Assembly (NCBI RefSeq): GCF_040054535.1
Contig: NC_090791.1
Span: 17,532,327 to 17,596,326, forward strand
Direction: 5' to 3'
Length of the DNA: 64,000 nucleotides
Source: Antennarius striatus
Lineage: Eukaryota > Chordata > Actinopteri > Lophiiformes > Antennariidae
Part shown: one piece after another, positions 1 through 26,875 of the stretch
Position numbering within the stretch: position 1 is the stretch's first letter
Layout of the letters: each line of letters begins with the position of its first letter
Notes under the pieces: generated by a model
Databases searched by the model: none
What the model was told of the DNA's origin: nothing
The model's input: only the letters and a program-made list of their open reading frames with translations
Translations under genes and position numbers: made by a program

Positions 1-255
1 TAACAGAAAGGAGGAGATGCTTCAGTTATGACTGGAGAAAAGCTAAGCAAACACTCCAGTGTTCAATGTCGGCCAGCTCAGTGTCATTATGCAAATAATT
101 TAAGTGAATCGGGCACTAATTCAACAGGAACACAAGTCAGTGCGTGCTCCTTCAAACTAGCACTAGGTTTGATGTCCAGAGCATTCTGATGTTCAGACCA
201 GACCAACGGTCTCGAAGGAGCTCACCCAAAGCCAAGGTTCCTCTCCTGCAGCTCA

Positions 256-14160
<13,905 letters not shown>

Positions 14161-14430
14161 GTCCTTTCTGCGGCGGCGTGTCCCAACACCTGTTAGGAGC
14201 TCAGCAGGTCCGGGGAAAAACCACGATGCATTCAGGGACTCCTCCGTCAAACGAGAACTCCAACGTGATCAGAGCGGGAGTCAGCGTCCAGCGACCGAGA
14301 CCCTCCCTCAGCGGAAACAAACGCAACACGGACAGAGGTTCAGGTATGCAGTCATCCGGGGGCCAACAGGTGCAGTGTGAGTGTAGGCAGCGGAGGCGCA
14401 CGGGGCTCCTCCCCCCATGTGACGTCACTG
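14161..14430 (-). promoter_or_regulatory. Probable 5' UTR and promoter-proximal region of the TTC39 gene
   Basis: The stretch just upstream of the start codon is GC- and CpG-richer than its surroundings, which are AT-rich from 14.46 kb on. It contains no in-frame upstream coding exon. The first coding exon ends in a strong donor (GTGAGT on the minus strand, plus 14120-14125). I infer a 5' UTR and core promoter here; no TATA box was identified and the transcription start is not visible. Confidence 0.4.
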
Positions 14431-14537
14431 CACGCAGTCAAACAGACGGTAGATGGTAGTTTGACAATAAACCTGATATTCTAAAGGAGATGAATAATTT
14501 AAATTTCTTCCGGGGATAAGGTGGATTTTCATTAGTA

Positions 14538-14538
14538 A

Positions 14539-14610
<72 letters not shown>
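14538..14610. repeat. (TAA)n microsatellite
   Basis: About 24 uninterrupted TAA trinucleotides lie some 380 bp upstream of the TTC39 start codon. Confidence 0.95.
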
Positions 14611-14611
<1 letters not shown>

Positions 14612-14769
14612 TACTTTCATTAATTAATTAAAATAGTTCCCCATTTTTTTTCTTCAGTTCTTTGTAAAATTTCAATAATTACAATTATTAATCCGCACTA
14701 TATGGCATATGAAAATAATAAGCTTAATTTAATATTATTCAACTTTACTGGAGGGGCAGAAATAAATTA

Positions 14770-14866
14770 ATATTATATTATATTATATCATATTATATTA
14801 TATTATATTATATTATATTATATTATATTATATTATATTATATTATATTATATTATATTATATTAT
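14770..14866. repeat. (TATTA)n pentanucleotide tract
   Basis: About 19 near-perfect TATTA units give a strongly AT-rich stretch, followed by TTTTA variants. Confidence 0.9.
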
Positions 14867-17205
14867 TTTATTTTATTTTGTATCGTAATGTATTATGTTA
14901 TGTTGTATTGATAAGAATTTACGTGTTTAGGCACAAAAAAATTATAATAAATAATTGAGTAATTACTTTGTTCCATACCTCACTGCACTGTCACTGTAGG
15001 ACCATTTGGGGACGCTGCTGTTGCATTTATATGACATTTGGATGAGCGACGGATAATAAATGCATTTCGTTTAATGTATTGCGTTTTCTATCTTTTTAAT
15101 CTTTTTCGTTCAGACTCAATCTGACTCAAGTCCATATTTAACTACATAGAAGCTCAGCTCTGATTCCCCTACTAAATAATCTACTAAAAATCTTACTCTT
15201 TACTCTGAATGAAGTGTTCCTCCTGAAGGTGACACTAGAGCTTTTATTATTATTTCATATCTGGCTCGATTATAGAATTAGCAAAAACGGTCAGTATTTT
15301 TATTTTAAATAATGAGATTTTTGCTATGATTCTGAAGACAGAATTCTTGGTCTTCTTGGTGCTTGAATTAGAATCAGGCTTAATATATTGATTACTTTGG
15401 CAAGATTTTATCGAGAAGTTCCTCACAAGAAGTATAAATTAGAAAATTGAAAATACAAAAATGCAGAAAGAGATAAATATAGCCAAAATGCAAGAAGTGA
15501 AATACAATAAATTAGAAACCAATACAGTACAAATAATAGGGATTATATCTCAGTATATAGATAGATAGATACTTCATCAGTGGGTAAAGTGAACAGTGTC
15601 AGAAGAATCGTGGCTTCATTAGCGCTTGCTCTGCTGATATGCTCTTCAATACACGTGTGGGGAGAGAAACACCAAAGGGATTATTGCTTTGAATATTTGT
15701 TTTGTAGGATGTTTCACACCTGTTGTACTATAAAGTTTGATAATTCTGATTAAATATGTCTTTTTGTTTGACTTGAGGGATTGGCCTCTGATGTTTGGTC
15801 AAGCTGCTGATTGTTTTCTGGGATTAATCCCCTCTGACATCAGTTTAAATAATTTATTATGACTTGGTAAAAGACATTTTTTAAATCAGGAATCTTCAGG
15901 TTTTATCTGTTGTTCTACCCTTTTAAAGTCTTTGCAGTGGATCTAGTGCCTTCCCTCGTGGTGGTGGTAGATGCAGATGCATCCGTTTAGCTGTAGTTTG
16001 CTGTGGGTGGTGTGATGCTGGTGTTGGTGCTCTACCTCACCTCTGACACCTCCAGCACCGTCCTTCAAGTCTGGACCATCATCTCAGTTGAAGCCTTAAA
16101 ATCTGGCAGTGGATTTAATTATTATAGTTTGAACTCATTGAAGTATTGTGTTATTTCATGGTGTTTTCATTCAGCCCCCACCCTGACATCCTGTACCTCC
16201 TTCAATGGAACACATTTAATCTGCTGGAGCAGTGAGGCCTCATTTATTGCACATTGTGTTGATTAGTATTGGCTGAGCTGTGGCCTCCTGACAAACACGC
16301 ACGGTAATGACTGAGGGTTGGTAAAAGAGATGAATGTCATTTTGAACAGTAACAGTAATAGTTTAAATAATATAATTACTGCATTATAAAGTTAAAGGCC
16401 TATCTAGTAGAATCATCTCTGGTCCAAGACAGTCCTAGAGGCATTGTCATCTTTTTCCTCCTACGAAAACTGATTACCCAAATTACCCACAATGCATCTG
16501 AACTGTGCCAGTTCAGGTGTGTTATGCTTGCCTCAGCTGATGTAGCTGATGTAGCCTTGTAGAGAGATATGGAGCCACGGAGGTTTAAACGGGTTTGCTC
16601 ATGTTCAGACGTTTTTGCTCTCTTTAACATGAAAAGGTTTTGGAAATCTTTGAATACCTTCAGTACCTGCTGACAAAACTGATGTGTAAAATCAGCAGAG
16701 TTAAAGACAACTAACTGATCCTGGAGCAGACGTCTATGTTCGGGGAGACGATGACATCAGACGATGGCTGACTGCTGTAGGGTAATGATCTTTAAAGCGG
16801 TTGTTCCTTAACAAAAGCAATCTCAGCTACAATAACCGGACTAATCTATAAGGGTAGGTGGCCTTTGTTCCAACACACACATTAGCACCTCCTGTTTTAT
16901 TGAACAATTTCAGATAACCGGTGCATGCTCCAAGCTACTGAATGTCTTGTGCAAACATTATTCCAATTTTCTACCAATGGAAAAACATGTCATGTTTTTA
17001 ATTGTTGTTCCAGGCACCTAGTGGAGCGAACACCCTCCCACTAACAGCTTCAAGTCAACAGGTTAAAATCAGGTTTATACCTGTGCTTGTAGACAAACGT
17101 GTTTGTTAGAACAAAGCAGATAACAAAGGAATATTAAATTAGCTTTACCTGTTTGAAGTCAAAATGTCTGTAAAGAACTCACCAGCATCTGAGAATAGTT
17201 TAAAC

Positions 17206-17211
17206 TTTATT
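17206..17211 (-). terminator. Candidate polyadenylation signal of the tetraspanin gene
   Basis: TTTATT on the plus strand reads AATAAA on the minus strand, 427 nt past the stop codon at 17638-17640. The intervening DNA has no other gene, so a 3' UTR of about 440 nt is plausible. Confidence 0.45.
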
Positions 17212-17637
17212 TAAAAATTGATCACATTACAACATGTACATACAAATAATGTAATTCATCTATGGTACAAGCTAGTTTATGGCAATGACTTTACAACAGT
17301 GGCTCCACAAAGTGGTCTTTGTTTCATTATCATCAGAAACATTCTAATTCCCTGTGCCTGTGTTAGAGGTATGAGGTTATAAACCCTGGTTAGTACACCG
17401 TGGGGTCTCTCTTATCGTATGTGAAATTACAGCCCAAGACATTTTAAAATTAAAGATCACATGTATTCATTCTCGGCATCTATTTGATTTTAATGTTGTG
17501 GAAATAGATTAATTAAGATGTGACCTGTTCTGCGTCTTGAAGCATTGCCAAATAGAAGTAAAGCCTTCTCGAGGACAAATAAAAAGTACATTTCCCATGT
17601 CTGAAATGGTCTTCTCCACAGCCGGTTTCCTTTGCAG

Positions 17638-18699
17638 TTAGCTGCTGTGAGACTTTATTCTGCAGTAGAGGATCATGGAGACGGCCATGGCACATATCTG
17701 AGGAGGATATACGTGTTTATGAAATAAAAGAGCCTTTTCCTAGAAATGTTGTCCACATTCATACATGGCACATATAAAATACATCAGAAATGGAATAAAC
17801 CAACCATTTAAATTAAAGTGAACCTTACAAACATTTAAGTCATACCTCCAGAGCTGCTATTCCCAGCGCCACACCCACAATAACCACGGTGTTATCATCG
17901 ACCAGCGTCTTGATCTTTGGGAAGCAACCACTTATCGTCTGAGGAAAGGAAAGAGTGGAGGTAACAGGTGGAATGAATGGATCGCATCATACATGTGGCG
18001 GTTGTGGTGGTTTGTAGTGCCGTACCGTGCCGTTGTCAGCCACCGTTTGGTTACACGGAGCAGTCATGCCTGGACAGCACTGAGGCGGGTACTGCTGGCT
18101 GTGGGCCACATAATACGGAGAGCCCACAAAGTCCGAGGAGTTGTAGAATCCACAGCATTTTAACTGATGTGGACACAAAGAGAGAACAAGTCGTGTTATA
18201 CAAAGCGTGGGGGAGATGATGTGAAATGATCTGAAAGTCACGAGGATTACTGTGTCCATTGTCGTATTCCACAGTCCGGTGATATCTGGATTTTTTCCAT
18301 ATTCCGACCTGAGGTTGGCAACCGCTGCCACTCCGATCTTATTAATCAACTGGTCCGCCTAAGAAACAAATATATAAAGAACTCGGAGCTGGTTGTTGAT
18401 TTAATGCCAATGTTCTCCTTGTGTTCCTGAGTTCACTCACCAAAGGTCTGAAGACCAAGATCACCACAGCTCCAGCCACCTCAGCGATGAAGACCAGCAG
18501 CACTATGATAAAGAACTAGGGACAAAAAAGAGTCGACATTTTATATGAATGACACGTCTTACACCAACCATTAAAGCATAGTGTGTTTACATTTACATCC
18601 ATCCATCCATTTGCTACTGCAGGGAGCTGGAGCCTATTCCAGCTTGTTCAGGGCTTGAGGCGGGGGATGCTCCATGGTGCGACACCAGTGCACCACGGA

Positions 18700-18748
<49 letters not shown>

Positions 18749-21476
18749 CTACGGTCAATTTGGCCAATTAACCTGAAGCGCGTGTTTTTGGAGGTGGGAG
18801 GAAGCCAGAGAACCCGGAGAGAACCCACGCAGACACGAGGAGAACATGCAAACTCCACATAGAGCGGGACTCGAACCCGGAACCGCCTTGCTGTGCGGCG
18901 ACGGCGCTACCCACTGCGCCACCGGGCCGCCCTTTGTGTTTGCATCTTTTCATTAATTTTTGATCAGTATAAAGTAATATTTGCTTTTTTCCACCCATTA
19001 AGGAGGCAATTTTTTTTTTTTTTAAATTCACTTTGGGATGAAGCGTTGGTGCACCAAAAACAAATACATGTATGACGTTCAAGGGGAAAATACTTTTGTT
19101 AAATTGTGGAACTTGACTTAAGTGACTTTAATTTCATGCAAATGCAAAAACACAAACAACCCCCCCACCCCGATATAAAGGCCCATTGTTCCAACCACAC
19201 ACACCCTCCCTGGAGTTCTCCTGCCCCCATTTGTCTTCCTGTTGTTTGGGGTTGTGGTGCATTTGGTGTCAGGTCAGGAAGAGAACCCGTTCAGAACTGA
19301 AGACAGAGACCGGGTGGAAAGGGGCTTCAGTCCAGTGGGACAGGTTTAGGACCCTTGGATCAGGATTTTGTGTTGTAACAATGGCAGCAGTGTGGCTTTG
19401 TCCGATAAAACCAAAATTTTATAGTATCTCTGAATGCTTTTAATTTGACTGTATAATCTATATGAAAACAACAGTAAGAACAGATATAAAACAATGACTT
19501 TCGCGTTTTGTTTACAGATTACATGGTTCTAAGGTAAAGTTTCATGACCAATGAGGCTCACAATTCCTCCATCCATCTATTTTCTTGAAGATGACACGAC
19601 CGTAGTCATCTCATCTTCAGCCCCCTTTTCTGCCTCGTGGGTCACAGGTGGTGCTGGAGCCTGTCTCAGATGGCTACGAGAGAGAGGCGGGGTACACTCT
19701 GCACGCATCGCCAGTGCATCGCTGGGACACAGGAAAAACAAACAACCACTCACGCACACACTCGCACCTATGAGAACATGCAATCTTCACACAGAAGGGA
19801 CTAGAACCCAGAACCTTCTTGCTGTGAGGCACCACCATGCATGCACAGAAATACTTGGGGGGACGGCTGGAGACGGGTGATTACTCAGTGTCATCATTAT
19901 TTTTTTAGTGAGTGACTTCTCCAGAGAAATTAAATGTTCTGTTTAGTCAGTGATGCTCATGCAAAGCTAACAGCTGCTGGCAGTAGCTTGATGTTTATTG
20001 AACTGGTCACTTGACTGTGACACAGATGCTTTCAGGTTCAGAACCAGGGTGACGTCAAACTGTTGCCACTACCTACCAGCAGCAGCATACACCTGCTTTC
20101 TTTGACGGCTCCACAGCAGCCCAGGAAGCCGATGACCAGCAGCAGAGCCCCCAGTGCGATCAGCAGGTACCCCACGTTCAGGACCTGACTGAGCTCCGGT
20201 GGGGCGTTTTCAATTTGCCCCAGATAGGTCAGGATGGAGCCGCTGTCCACCTTCACCCAGATCCCAACGCCGAGGATGGCAACACCAGCCAGCTGAGGGA
20301 GGGTGAGGGAGGGAGGAGGGGTATTAAAGACAGTCTGTCAGGGTTCTGACGTGAGCCTGTTATTACCTCCACCAGGGAGGCTACGTGATTGGTCCAGACT
20401 GCTCGTCTGTTTGTTCACAGGACTAGGCAAACACTATTGACTATGTTTGCATGAAATGTTGACCAAGGATGGATGGCGATCAACTTTTGGTGAAGATCCT
20501 GATCCGGATGAGGGAGATCTTTAAAGGAATCTTTAACATTTTTGAAACAAGGTTGTTTTCATCTTATAAAATCAGAACTATGCATACATTTATCAATACA
20601 TTATGACAAACCAAACATGACGGCCCGGTGGAGGATCGGTTCTCTCTGAACGCTCTTCTTTCCTGGTTTACCTCCTACTTCCTCTGTGTTTGTTTAACTC
20701 TACTCTTTCTTGTGTATTCTGGATTGTGTGTGTTTAGTGTTCTTTGTGTTGACCTGTCTTCCCTCTGCTGTGAGTGTCTGATTATTTCTATTGTGTTCTC
20801 TTCCATTGTCTCCCGTGTATTTAGGTCTGTGGGCGTTTGTCCTAGTTTGTCAGTTGTTCTGTTTTGCCTCTGGTGTCGTCTTGTCTGTGTCTCATGACGC
20901 TTCTCATCTTGTATTCTCCTGGTAATTTCTGAATACTGTTTGTTTTCTTCATGTTTTATGATTAGGTTAATCAGATTTAAACTCGTTATCATCTATTTTA
21001 TCCCAATAGGATTTTTTTGTAGTTCCATTAAATACCCAGTACTCTCTGCTACCTTGTGATTTGTATTCGGTTGGGTTTTTTTTTAACGTAACAAACAGTT
21101 TTTGTTTGGTTTTCATGGGGGCTACTTTCAGTTTGATAAATTGTGGGCGTTTAGCAGAAAGGAGCGGTGCCTAACAAAGGGGAGCTGCAATAGAAGTGCA
21201 GGATCCAGCATGATGCATAGAAGGGAGTAAAGGTCAGAACATAATGAGAATTCTTTCTTTTGAGGTGAGTCTAACAATTTATTAATGTCCAACTTTTGAA
21301 GTTTAAATATTAATTAAATAAATATATAATATAAATAGTCTGGCGGTTGCATTAAGCATAAGTTGCTTTGTATTTTGACATTGGTGGGTATTTTTGAAAG
21401 ATAAAACATCAAAACTTACAAATATGATGCCATTGAAAATGAACATCATGGTTTTGAGGAATCCAAAACATCCCAT
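17638..21476 (-). CDS. Tetraspanin, TSPAN1/TSPAN16-like
   Basis: Seven exons splice in phase: 21420-21476 (start ATG 21474-21476, MGCFGFLKTMMFIFNG), 20077-20292, 18441-18515, 18251-18358, 18026-18163, 17846-17938 and 17638-17697, giving 248 residues, the usual tetraspanin size. Four hydrophobic segments are visible at about residues 10-32, 54-77, 88-115 and 212-240. The large extracellular loop carries the CCG signature (K154-CCG), a PPQCC pair (181-182) and further cysteines at 189 and 203, making six. N-glycosylation sequons are at 160, 190 and 196. Tetraspanins organise membrane-protein partners in plasma and vesicle membranes. The sequence looks most like TSPAN1, but its neighbourhood matches human TSPAN16 beside RAB3D, so the paralogue is left open. 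The introns hold two V-SINE copies. Confidence 0.92.
18596..18933 (-). mobile_element. V-SINE (DANA-like tRNA-derived SINE) with internal CA tract
   Basis: Read on the minus strand it starts GGCGGCCCGGTGGCGCAGTG, with an A-box-like TGGCGCAGTGGG and B-box GGTTCGAGTCC, followed by the conserved central block (GGAGTTTGCATGTTCTCC ... CTGCGTGGGTT ... GGCTTCCTCCCACC). It ends in a GGATGGATGGAT tail. A (CA)n run at 18701-18747 interrupts it. These traits match the V-SINE superfamily, whose 3' tails resemble L2 LINEs. It lies in a tetraspanin intron. Confidence 0.8.
19566..19850 (-). mobile_element. Second, more diverged V-SINE-like copy
   Basis: The minus strand shows the same order of parts as the copy at 18596-18933: CCTCACAGCAAGAAGGTTCTGGGTTCTAG-type B-box region, a TGTGAAGATTGCATGTTCTC block and a terminal ATGGATGGAGG tail. 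The central block has decayed more. It lies in the same tetraspanin intron, 630 bp from the first copy. Confidence 0.6.
20600..21090. other. T-rich stretch of uncertain origin in the tetraspanin intron
   Basis: It is rich in TGTGTT/CTGT words and ends in an ATTAAATACCCAGTACTCTC-like region that recalls the 3' end of some fish retroelements. I have no second copy or motif to support an assignment. The open frames on both strands here have no recognised domain. Confidence 0.25.
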
Positions 21477-22938
21477 TGTCGCTGCTGGTTCCTCTGCCTA
21501 CAGAGGGAGACAAGAGAAATAAAGATAGAACATCCAAAACCATCCAGCTTTGACGTCAACCTCCATCTTATTCTCACACTCACGCCTTTTTTTTCTGGAC
21601 AGCTCATCAAGATTTTTATAAAACATGACGTTTTTGTCCTTATGTAACTTCTGAGTCAGATTAATACGGAGAATTTTTCCACGCATCAGAGCCGAGTGTT
21701 TGTCCAGCATTAGCTGTGTTGATGATAAATTTCACTATGTCACTATGCGCTGCCGGTTGGTTGGCACACTGCTTTTGTGACTTTGCTGTTTCTCCCGAGA
21801 AGTAGAAACCAGAGGAGGTGAAAACACCTGCCTCTTTCCCAGCGCCTCACCTTTTGCCCTTTGTGACTTCAATAACTTATCTTCATCAAACACTCAAAGT
21901 GGTCTGAAGCTTTCCCTGCAACTCTAAGAGCGATTAAACCACACATATCACCTTACATAGACCTCAGGCCAGGCCTGTTTGTTGTAGGGAGAACGACAGC
22001 ACGAAGGCAGGACTGAGGACACAAAGCTTTGTGTTTCCTGTGTTCAACAGATCAGTGGCATGCAAATCTACGTTGATGTACAAATGTTTCTCCTTCTCTT
22101 TGGAGCGTATTTGCATGAAATCTCTCGTCAGCTGAACCCTCCTCACCCGAACCTCTGGGATGGCTGAGGCGATCAGCATTCGACTCCCAAATCATCTCCA
22201 AACTCTTCTCCAAATGTGGGTAAACTCATCAGAAGACAAACAAATGTTTGTCCCAGTGATGGTGTGAGCAGACCCTTGTTGTGCATAGCAACAGGTTACT
22301 TCCTGGAGAACTCCCGTGTGAGCTCTTCTCACCATTCAGCCTATACTTCCTAGAAACAGTTTAGACACTATTATCTGCTCGCATCAGGTAAACTGAAAAC
22401 AGGAAGTGACTTGGCAGTTGCTGTTTGACTGAAGTTGAAAATTATCAAGTTAATCATACAACAAAAGTCGTCCTGACTCCCTAAACTCCCCCACCTTTCA
22501 CTCCTTCAAGCTTTTCCTGTTTCCACAGGGTCACTGATTCCACTGTGACACCTGGGAGTTGACCTGGTGATGTATTAACAACCGAGAGTCACATGAGAGT
22601 CCCAGCGAGGGCAACGAGACGGATGTAGCATGAATGTCTGTGTGACATGAAGCTGTTGTGTTAAAAGTTGTGAATAGAAACACAGTCTGTATCTGCTGGT
22701 CTTCAACCAAACCTCTGAATTCTCTGACTGACCAACTTCCACCAGAAGCACAGACCGATCTCAAAGGATGCCATTGAGCGGAATAATTACAGGCAGGTCT
22801 CGGAGGACAAAGGGTCATTGTTGGATGGGTCCCTTTGCTTTGTTGGTACGGCAGTGAAAAAATAACATTCACAAGTCAACAATGAGATGCTGCTGTAGGA
22901 GTTTAAACCCCAGTCGGGCTAGGTTCAGTCAGTCTTAC

Positions 22939-23060
22939 CTTTCACAGGAAATATCCACGGCTGTGCTCTGAGGCTGGATCACCGCCGAGAGTCCGTCGCT
23001 CTGGTGATGGAAGCTGCTGCCGTGTGATCAGACTGAGACAACAGGAGCGTCTGATCCCCC
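22939..23060 (-). other. Probable noncoding first exon of the tetraspanin gene
   Basis: A strong minus-strand donor (CTTAC on plus at 22934-22938, reading GTAAG) follows GC-rich sequence with no in-frame coding content. The coding exon has an acceptor at plus 21498-21500, so about 21 nt of 5' UTR (21477-21497) joins this exon. The right boundary is a guess. Confidence 0.5.
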
Positions 23061-23539
23061 CCCCAGTCCTCTGAGAACAACCCACCAGGTGGTCTCTGTC
23101 TCCACTCCACCTGGTTCTCCTGCTCTGCTGGACCAGAGGCGTTGCCGGGTGACTTTTAGAGCTGAGTGTTTTTATTTTAAGTCTGCCGGCCGGTTATAAG
23201 AACGGAGGAGGGAGGAGGGAGCAGGTGGGTGTGACCACAGGAGATTCAGCTCATATCACCATGGAGTCACCCACGAGGGAGGGAGGGGAGGAGGAGGAAG
23301 AGGGGGCACCTGTGTGAAGCCACGCCAGCTTTTTAAAACACACACCTCTGTTCTGAGGTGTTAATATGGATGGAGTTGGTAAACATGACAAAATAGTGTG
23401 AGCACATTTAGACGTGTTTACCGGTAATGTGAAGTAACTTTAAATTCCACGCATTTTAAATCTAAAGCCAATATTTAAAAATGTTAAAGAAAGTTACAAA
23501 TAAAATCCTGCATTCACTCCTTCATTCAGACAATGTAGC

Positions 23540-24205
23540 CGCGAGAGCGCACAAGCCAGTGTCTTATTGTGCCGGTCCCAAGCCCGGATAAATACAGAGC
23601 GTTGCGTCAGGAAGGGCATCCGGCCTAAAACTTTTGCCAAATCAAACATGCGAATCAAACCTATGACTTCCATAACGGATCGGTCGAGGCCCGGGTTAAC
23701 CACGACCGCCATCGGCGCTGTTGACCTACAGGGTGCCAGTGGAAATTGGACTACTGTTGGTCGAAGAAGGAGAGGAGGAAAGTGTGTTCATAGGACGAGA
23801 GAGAAGAGGAACGTCAAGAGTATAGGACTGAGAGTAGGGATGTTGAATGTTGAAACTAGGACAGGAAAAGGTAGAGAGTTGGTTGACATGAGGCAGAGAA
23901 GGTAGACATTTCTTTGGGAGTGACCAAGATAGATAGGATCCGGAATGTCAGGGAGGCCAGACTGAGATGGTTTGGACATGTCCAGAGGAGAGATAGTGAA
24001 TATATTGGTAGAAGGATGCTGAGTTTTGAACTGCCAGGCAGGAGGTCTAGAGGAAGACCAAAGAGGAGGGTTATGGATGTAGTGAAAGAGGACATGAAGG
24101 TAGTTGGTGTGAGAGAAGAGGATGCAGAAGACAGGGTTAGATGGAGGACACTGATTCGCTGTGGCGACCCCTGAAGGGAAAAGCCCAAAGGAAAAGGAGA
24201 AGACT
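23540..24205 (+). mobile_element. Internally deleted non-LTR retrotransposon (5' end fused to RT C-terminus)
   Basis: The left part has a LINE 5' region and the start of an endonuclease ORF (GMLNVETRTGKGRELVDM, near 23840-23895). Almost directly after it comes the distal end of a LINE ORF2: LRWFGHVQRRDSEYIGRRML, then RRSRGRPKRRVMDVVKEDM and WRTLIRCGDP, at 23914-24174. The whole intervening endonuclease/RT core is absent. The product resembles the craniofacial-development-protein-like ORFs common in fish LINEs, which are probably RTE-like. It is intergenic, between the tetraspanin and znf653. Confidence 0.7.
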
Positions 24206-26875
24206 CCTTCATTCAAATGTGCAACTAAATCCAGCGTAGGATCCATCTCTACGCTGGGTTGGTTCAGACCAGGAGGACAGCTGCTAATAACTACTATTGT
24301 AACGCGACTGGATAACTAGATGCTAACACATAATTACTAAAAATGTAGGACATATTGCGTTTAACTTGATTTAAACGTTTTGTCAAGACGTCAAATGAAA
24401 AAAGTAAAAGGTAAAATGAGCATAAGTCAATTATTCACAGCCAATCAGGATTATTGATCCGTGATGTGGTGATTTGTCAGCAGACATTTCCACTCATGCC
24501 AGCAGGGCAAGTTATTTACCTTGTTGACGTGTTTTAAACGGGCTGATTTCAACTTGACTGTAGAACGCGATTGTTAATAATTACCCAAAAATAACAGGAA
24601 GGAGCCACGGAGCTAACATGTATAAATAAATCACCCATTCAAATCTCTCCCAGTGCCCAAATAAATAAGCACTATTTATTACTTTATATTTGAGGTTTTA
24701 ATTGTTTGCAGTCCTGACAGACTCCATTAAGTCATCTGTCTTCTAACCTGTCTGTGGTTTGTCAGCTGGTCACATGATACACCTGTTTAATCTCTGTAAT
24801 CCAGAGGATTCCTTTAAAACTGGGAAAACCCCACAGAGACGTGGAAACGAAAGAGAGATGATGAACAAACACAGCGTGTTGATGACATCAGAGGAGGGGG
24901 ACGGGCCCACATGAAGTAATGGAACAATCATCATGTTCAAAAGAGGGTAACCATTAGTAAAAAGGACTGAACATGAATGGAGAGGAAGTGGTTCTGTATG
25001 CTAAACTTTAAACAATAAATCAGGAGAGAGGATCCAACTTGAGTGAAGTTCTTTACGACCCGACGTCGCCTTTTCTTGTCATGTATTTTACACACACATC
25101 TTTGAGCGCATCATGTAACAGGAAGGAGCAGCTGCATATGGACAATGTATATGGAACAGTTTCAGAAAAGGATGAAACTCAAACATTTACAGATTTTAGT
25201 GATTCATTTGTTAAATCTGACAGCAGAGAAAAAAAAAGTGCTTCTGCTTGCAAACTAAAATATTGAGGGGACACACAAAAGAAACAAGGGTCACATTTCA
25301 TGAGAAACTCAATAAGCTGATGTGATTTCTCATGGATGCCTGACAGTCAAGAGACTGGGACAGAATGACTGCTGATCCATACAAGTTTCAGAACTTTAAT
25401 TTCAAGTCCAACCACACTGTTATTTCATTAGTGTATTAAATTAATGGATCTATCATGTTGTATATTATAAAAATATTCATAGTGTTACAGAAATAAAGGC
25501 CCACAAACAGCTTTTCATGAAAAAATACTTTTATGAAAAGTTTGACTGTCGTCTAAGCAAAGTAAAAAGTACAAATAGACATTTCTAACTTTGTTTGGCT
25601 TTCCACACTCCACAAACAAGTTTAATTTATGCTTAAAGCCATGCTTTAAAAACCATGTTACTTTTATCACTAGAAAATGATCTTAGATAAAAACGTAAAT
25701 GTCATGTAAACGTTAACAAATCCAGTACGTTTCATTCATTCCTCACACTTTTGTTCAATTTGAATTGAGTTCAGAAACACTTTAAAAGAACCCTCTGCTC
25801 TAACTGGTTAAAGACACCTGGAAGTGATCAAACTAACCTACGTAGGACTGTTTTTTGTAAGTGTTTGAGATGTTAATTTCTGCTTCAGTCAGAGTTAGGG
25901 CCTCCATCTGATCCAACACCGGGATTATTTCTAACATCCTACCGATCCGATCAGCAACTCTTTCTCTGCAGGTGCTCCGTCGTCGATGTGATCTCATGAC
26001 CATCAGACCTCTAGGTGGGCGTGTCCACTCCGTCCAATAGCAGCACGCGCTTGGAGCTGTGGGTGTGTGTCTTTCTAGCCCTTTCTGCAGAGGTGGGTTA
26101 AAAAGTCGTAGTTTAAAAAAGTTCTCTGTGCGCCTCTGCTTGTTTGCGCCTAACAGCAGCGGCAGCCCGCTGCTCCACACGGACATTTGAAACATTTCAC
26201 CAGCAAAAACAGATGTGGCGTAAACACAGCAGTGCTTGTCTAGTGCAACGCTTTGCATATGTGTTGAGCAGCACTTAGTAAACAATGGAACTAGACGGTA
26301 ACACCGAGCATTAACCGCCTGGTCGTGTGGGTGGCGGTCACGCCGCTTCATCCAATCTAACACTCAGGTTACTCTGAATTAGCTCCTCAGTGCTACTGAC
26401 TGTTTAATTTTCTTGTTGTGGATCACACCGTGCTCCTGTCCCACAGCTGGAATAGACATTAAACCATTTTTTCATGGAAGTGCATCCATATTTAACTGCG
26501 CCACAAAAAAATATCTCAGTAGAAATCTTTCTCTTGCGGAGCATGAAGGGGTTAACCAACAGCGAGGCTAAATCCTGCATAGTTTGCTTTTAATCGGCGA
26601 GCCACTTTTTTCAGGATGTAAACTGACATCGTTGCTGAGCAGCGGGTTTAAACCGTTTTCCTGCTGCAGCCGATGTGTTCACAACCCACGTGAAGTCTGA
26701 AACGTCTGTGGGCGTGGCCCCCCGGCTGCTTTACCCACCGCCTGTGTGTCCACGTCATCCTGGACACGAGAGGCAAGACAATCGCAGCATCATCGGTGTC
26801 TTCAGCGAGCGTTCCTTTGCGTCATCCAGGTCCAGCCTGGATCGGTTCGGCTCCTGTCAGCGGCGCCTGAACGCC
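24206..26875. other. Intergenic region downstream of znf653
   Basis: It presumably includes the znf653 3' UTR, but no convincing polyadenylation signal near the stop was found. A 176-codon minus-strand open frame at 25833-26363 has no recognisable family. The plus frame at 26675-27064 is antisense to the last znf653 exon. The rest is AT-rich and featureless. Confidence 0.45.

Larger units (their letters stand above)
14431..17189. other. Intergenic AT-rich region between the TTC39 and tetraspanin genes
   Basis: It contains a (TAA)n tract at 14538-14610, a long TATTA-type pentanucleotide run at 14770-14866, and short TAGA repeats near 15558-15571 that resemble the tail of an interspersed repeat. 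Open frames at 16003-16266 (plus) and 16400-16630 (minus) are short and unrecognised. No gene is supported. Confidence 0.5.

Noticed and set aside
14372-14460. Extra upstream coding exon for the TTC39 gene
   Set aside because: The minus frame over this GC-rich region has no family similarity and the start at 14158-14160 already splices in phase.
18862-18933. Genuine tRNA gene
   Set aside because: The A and B boxes belong to a V-SINE head; the body and tail match the SINE family and tRNA stems are not maintained.
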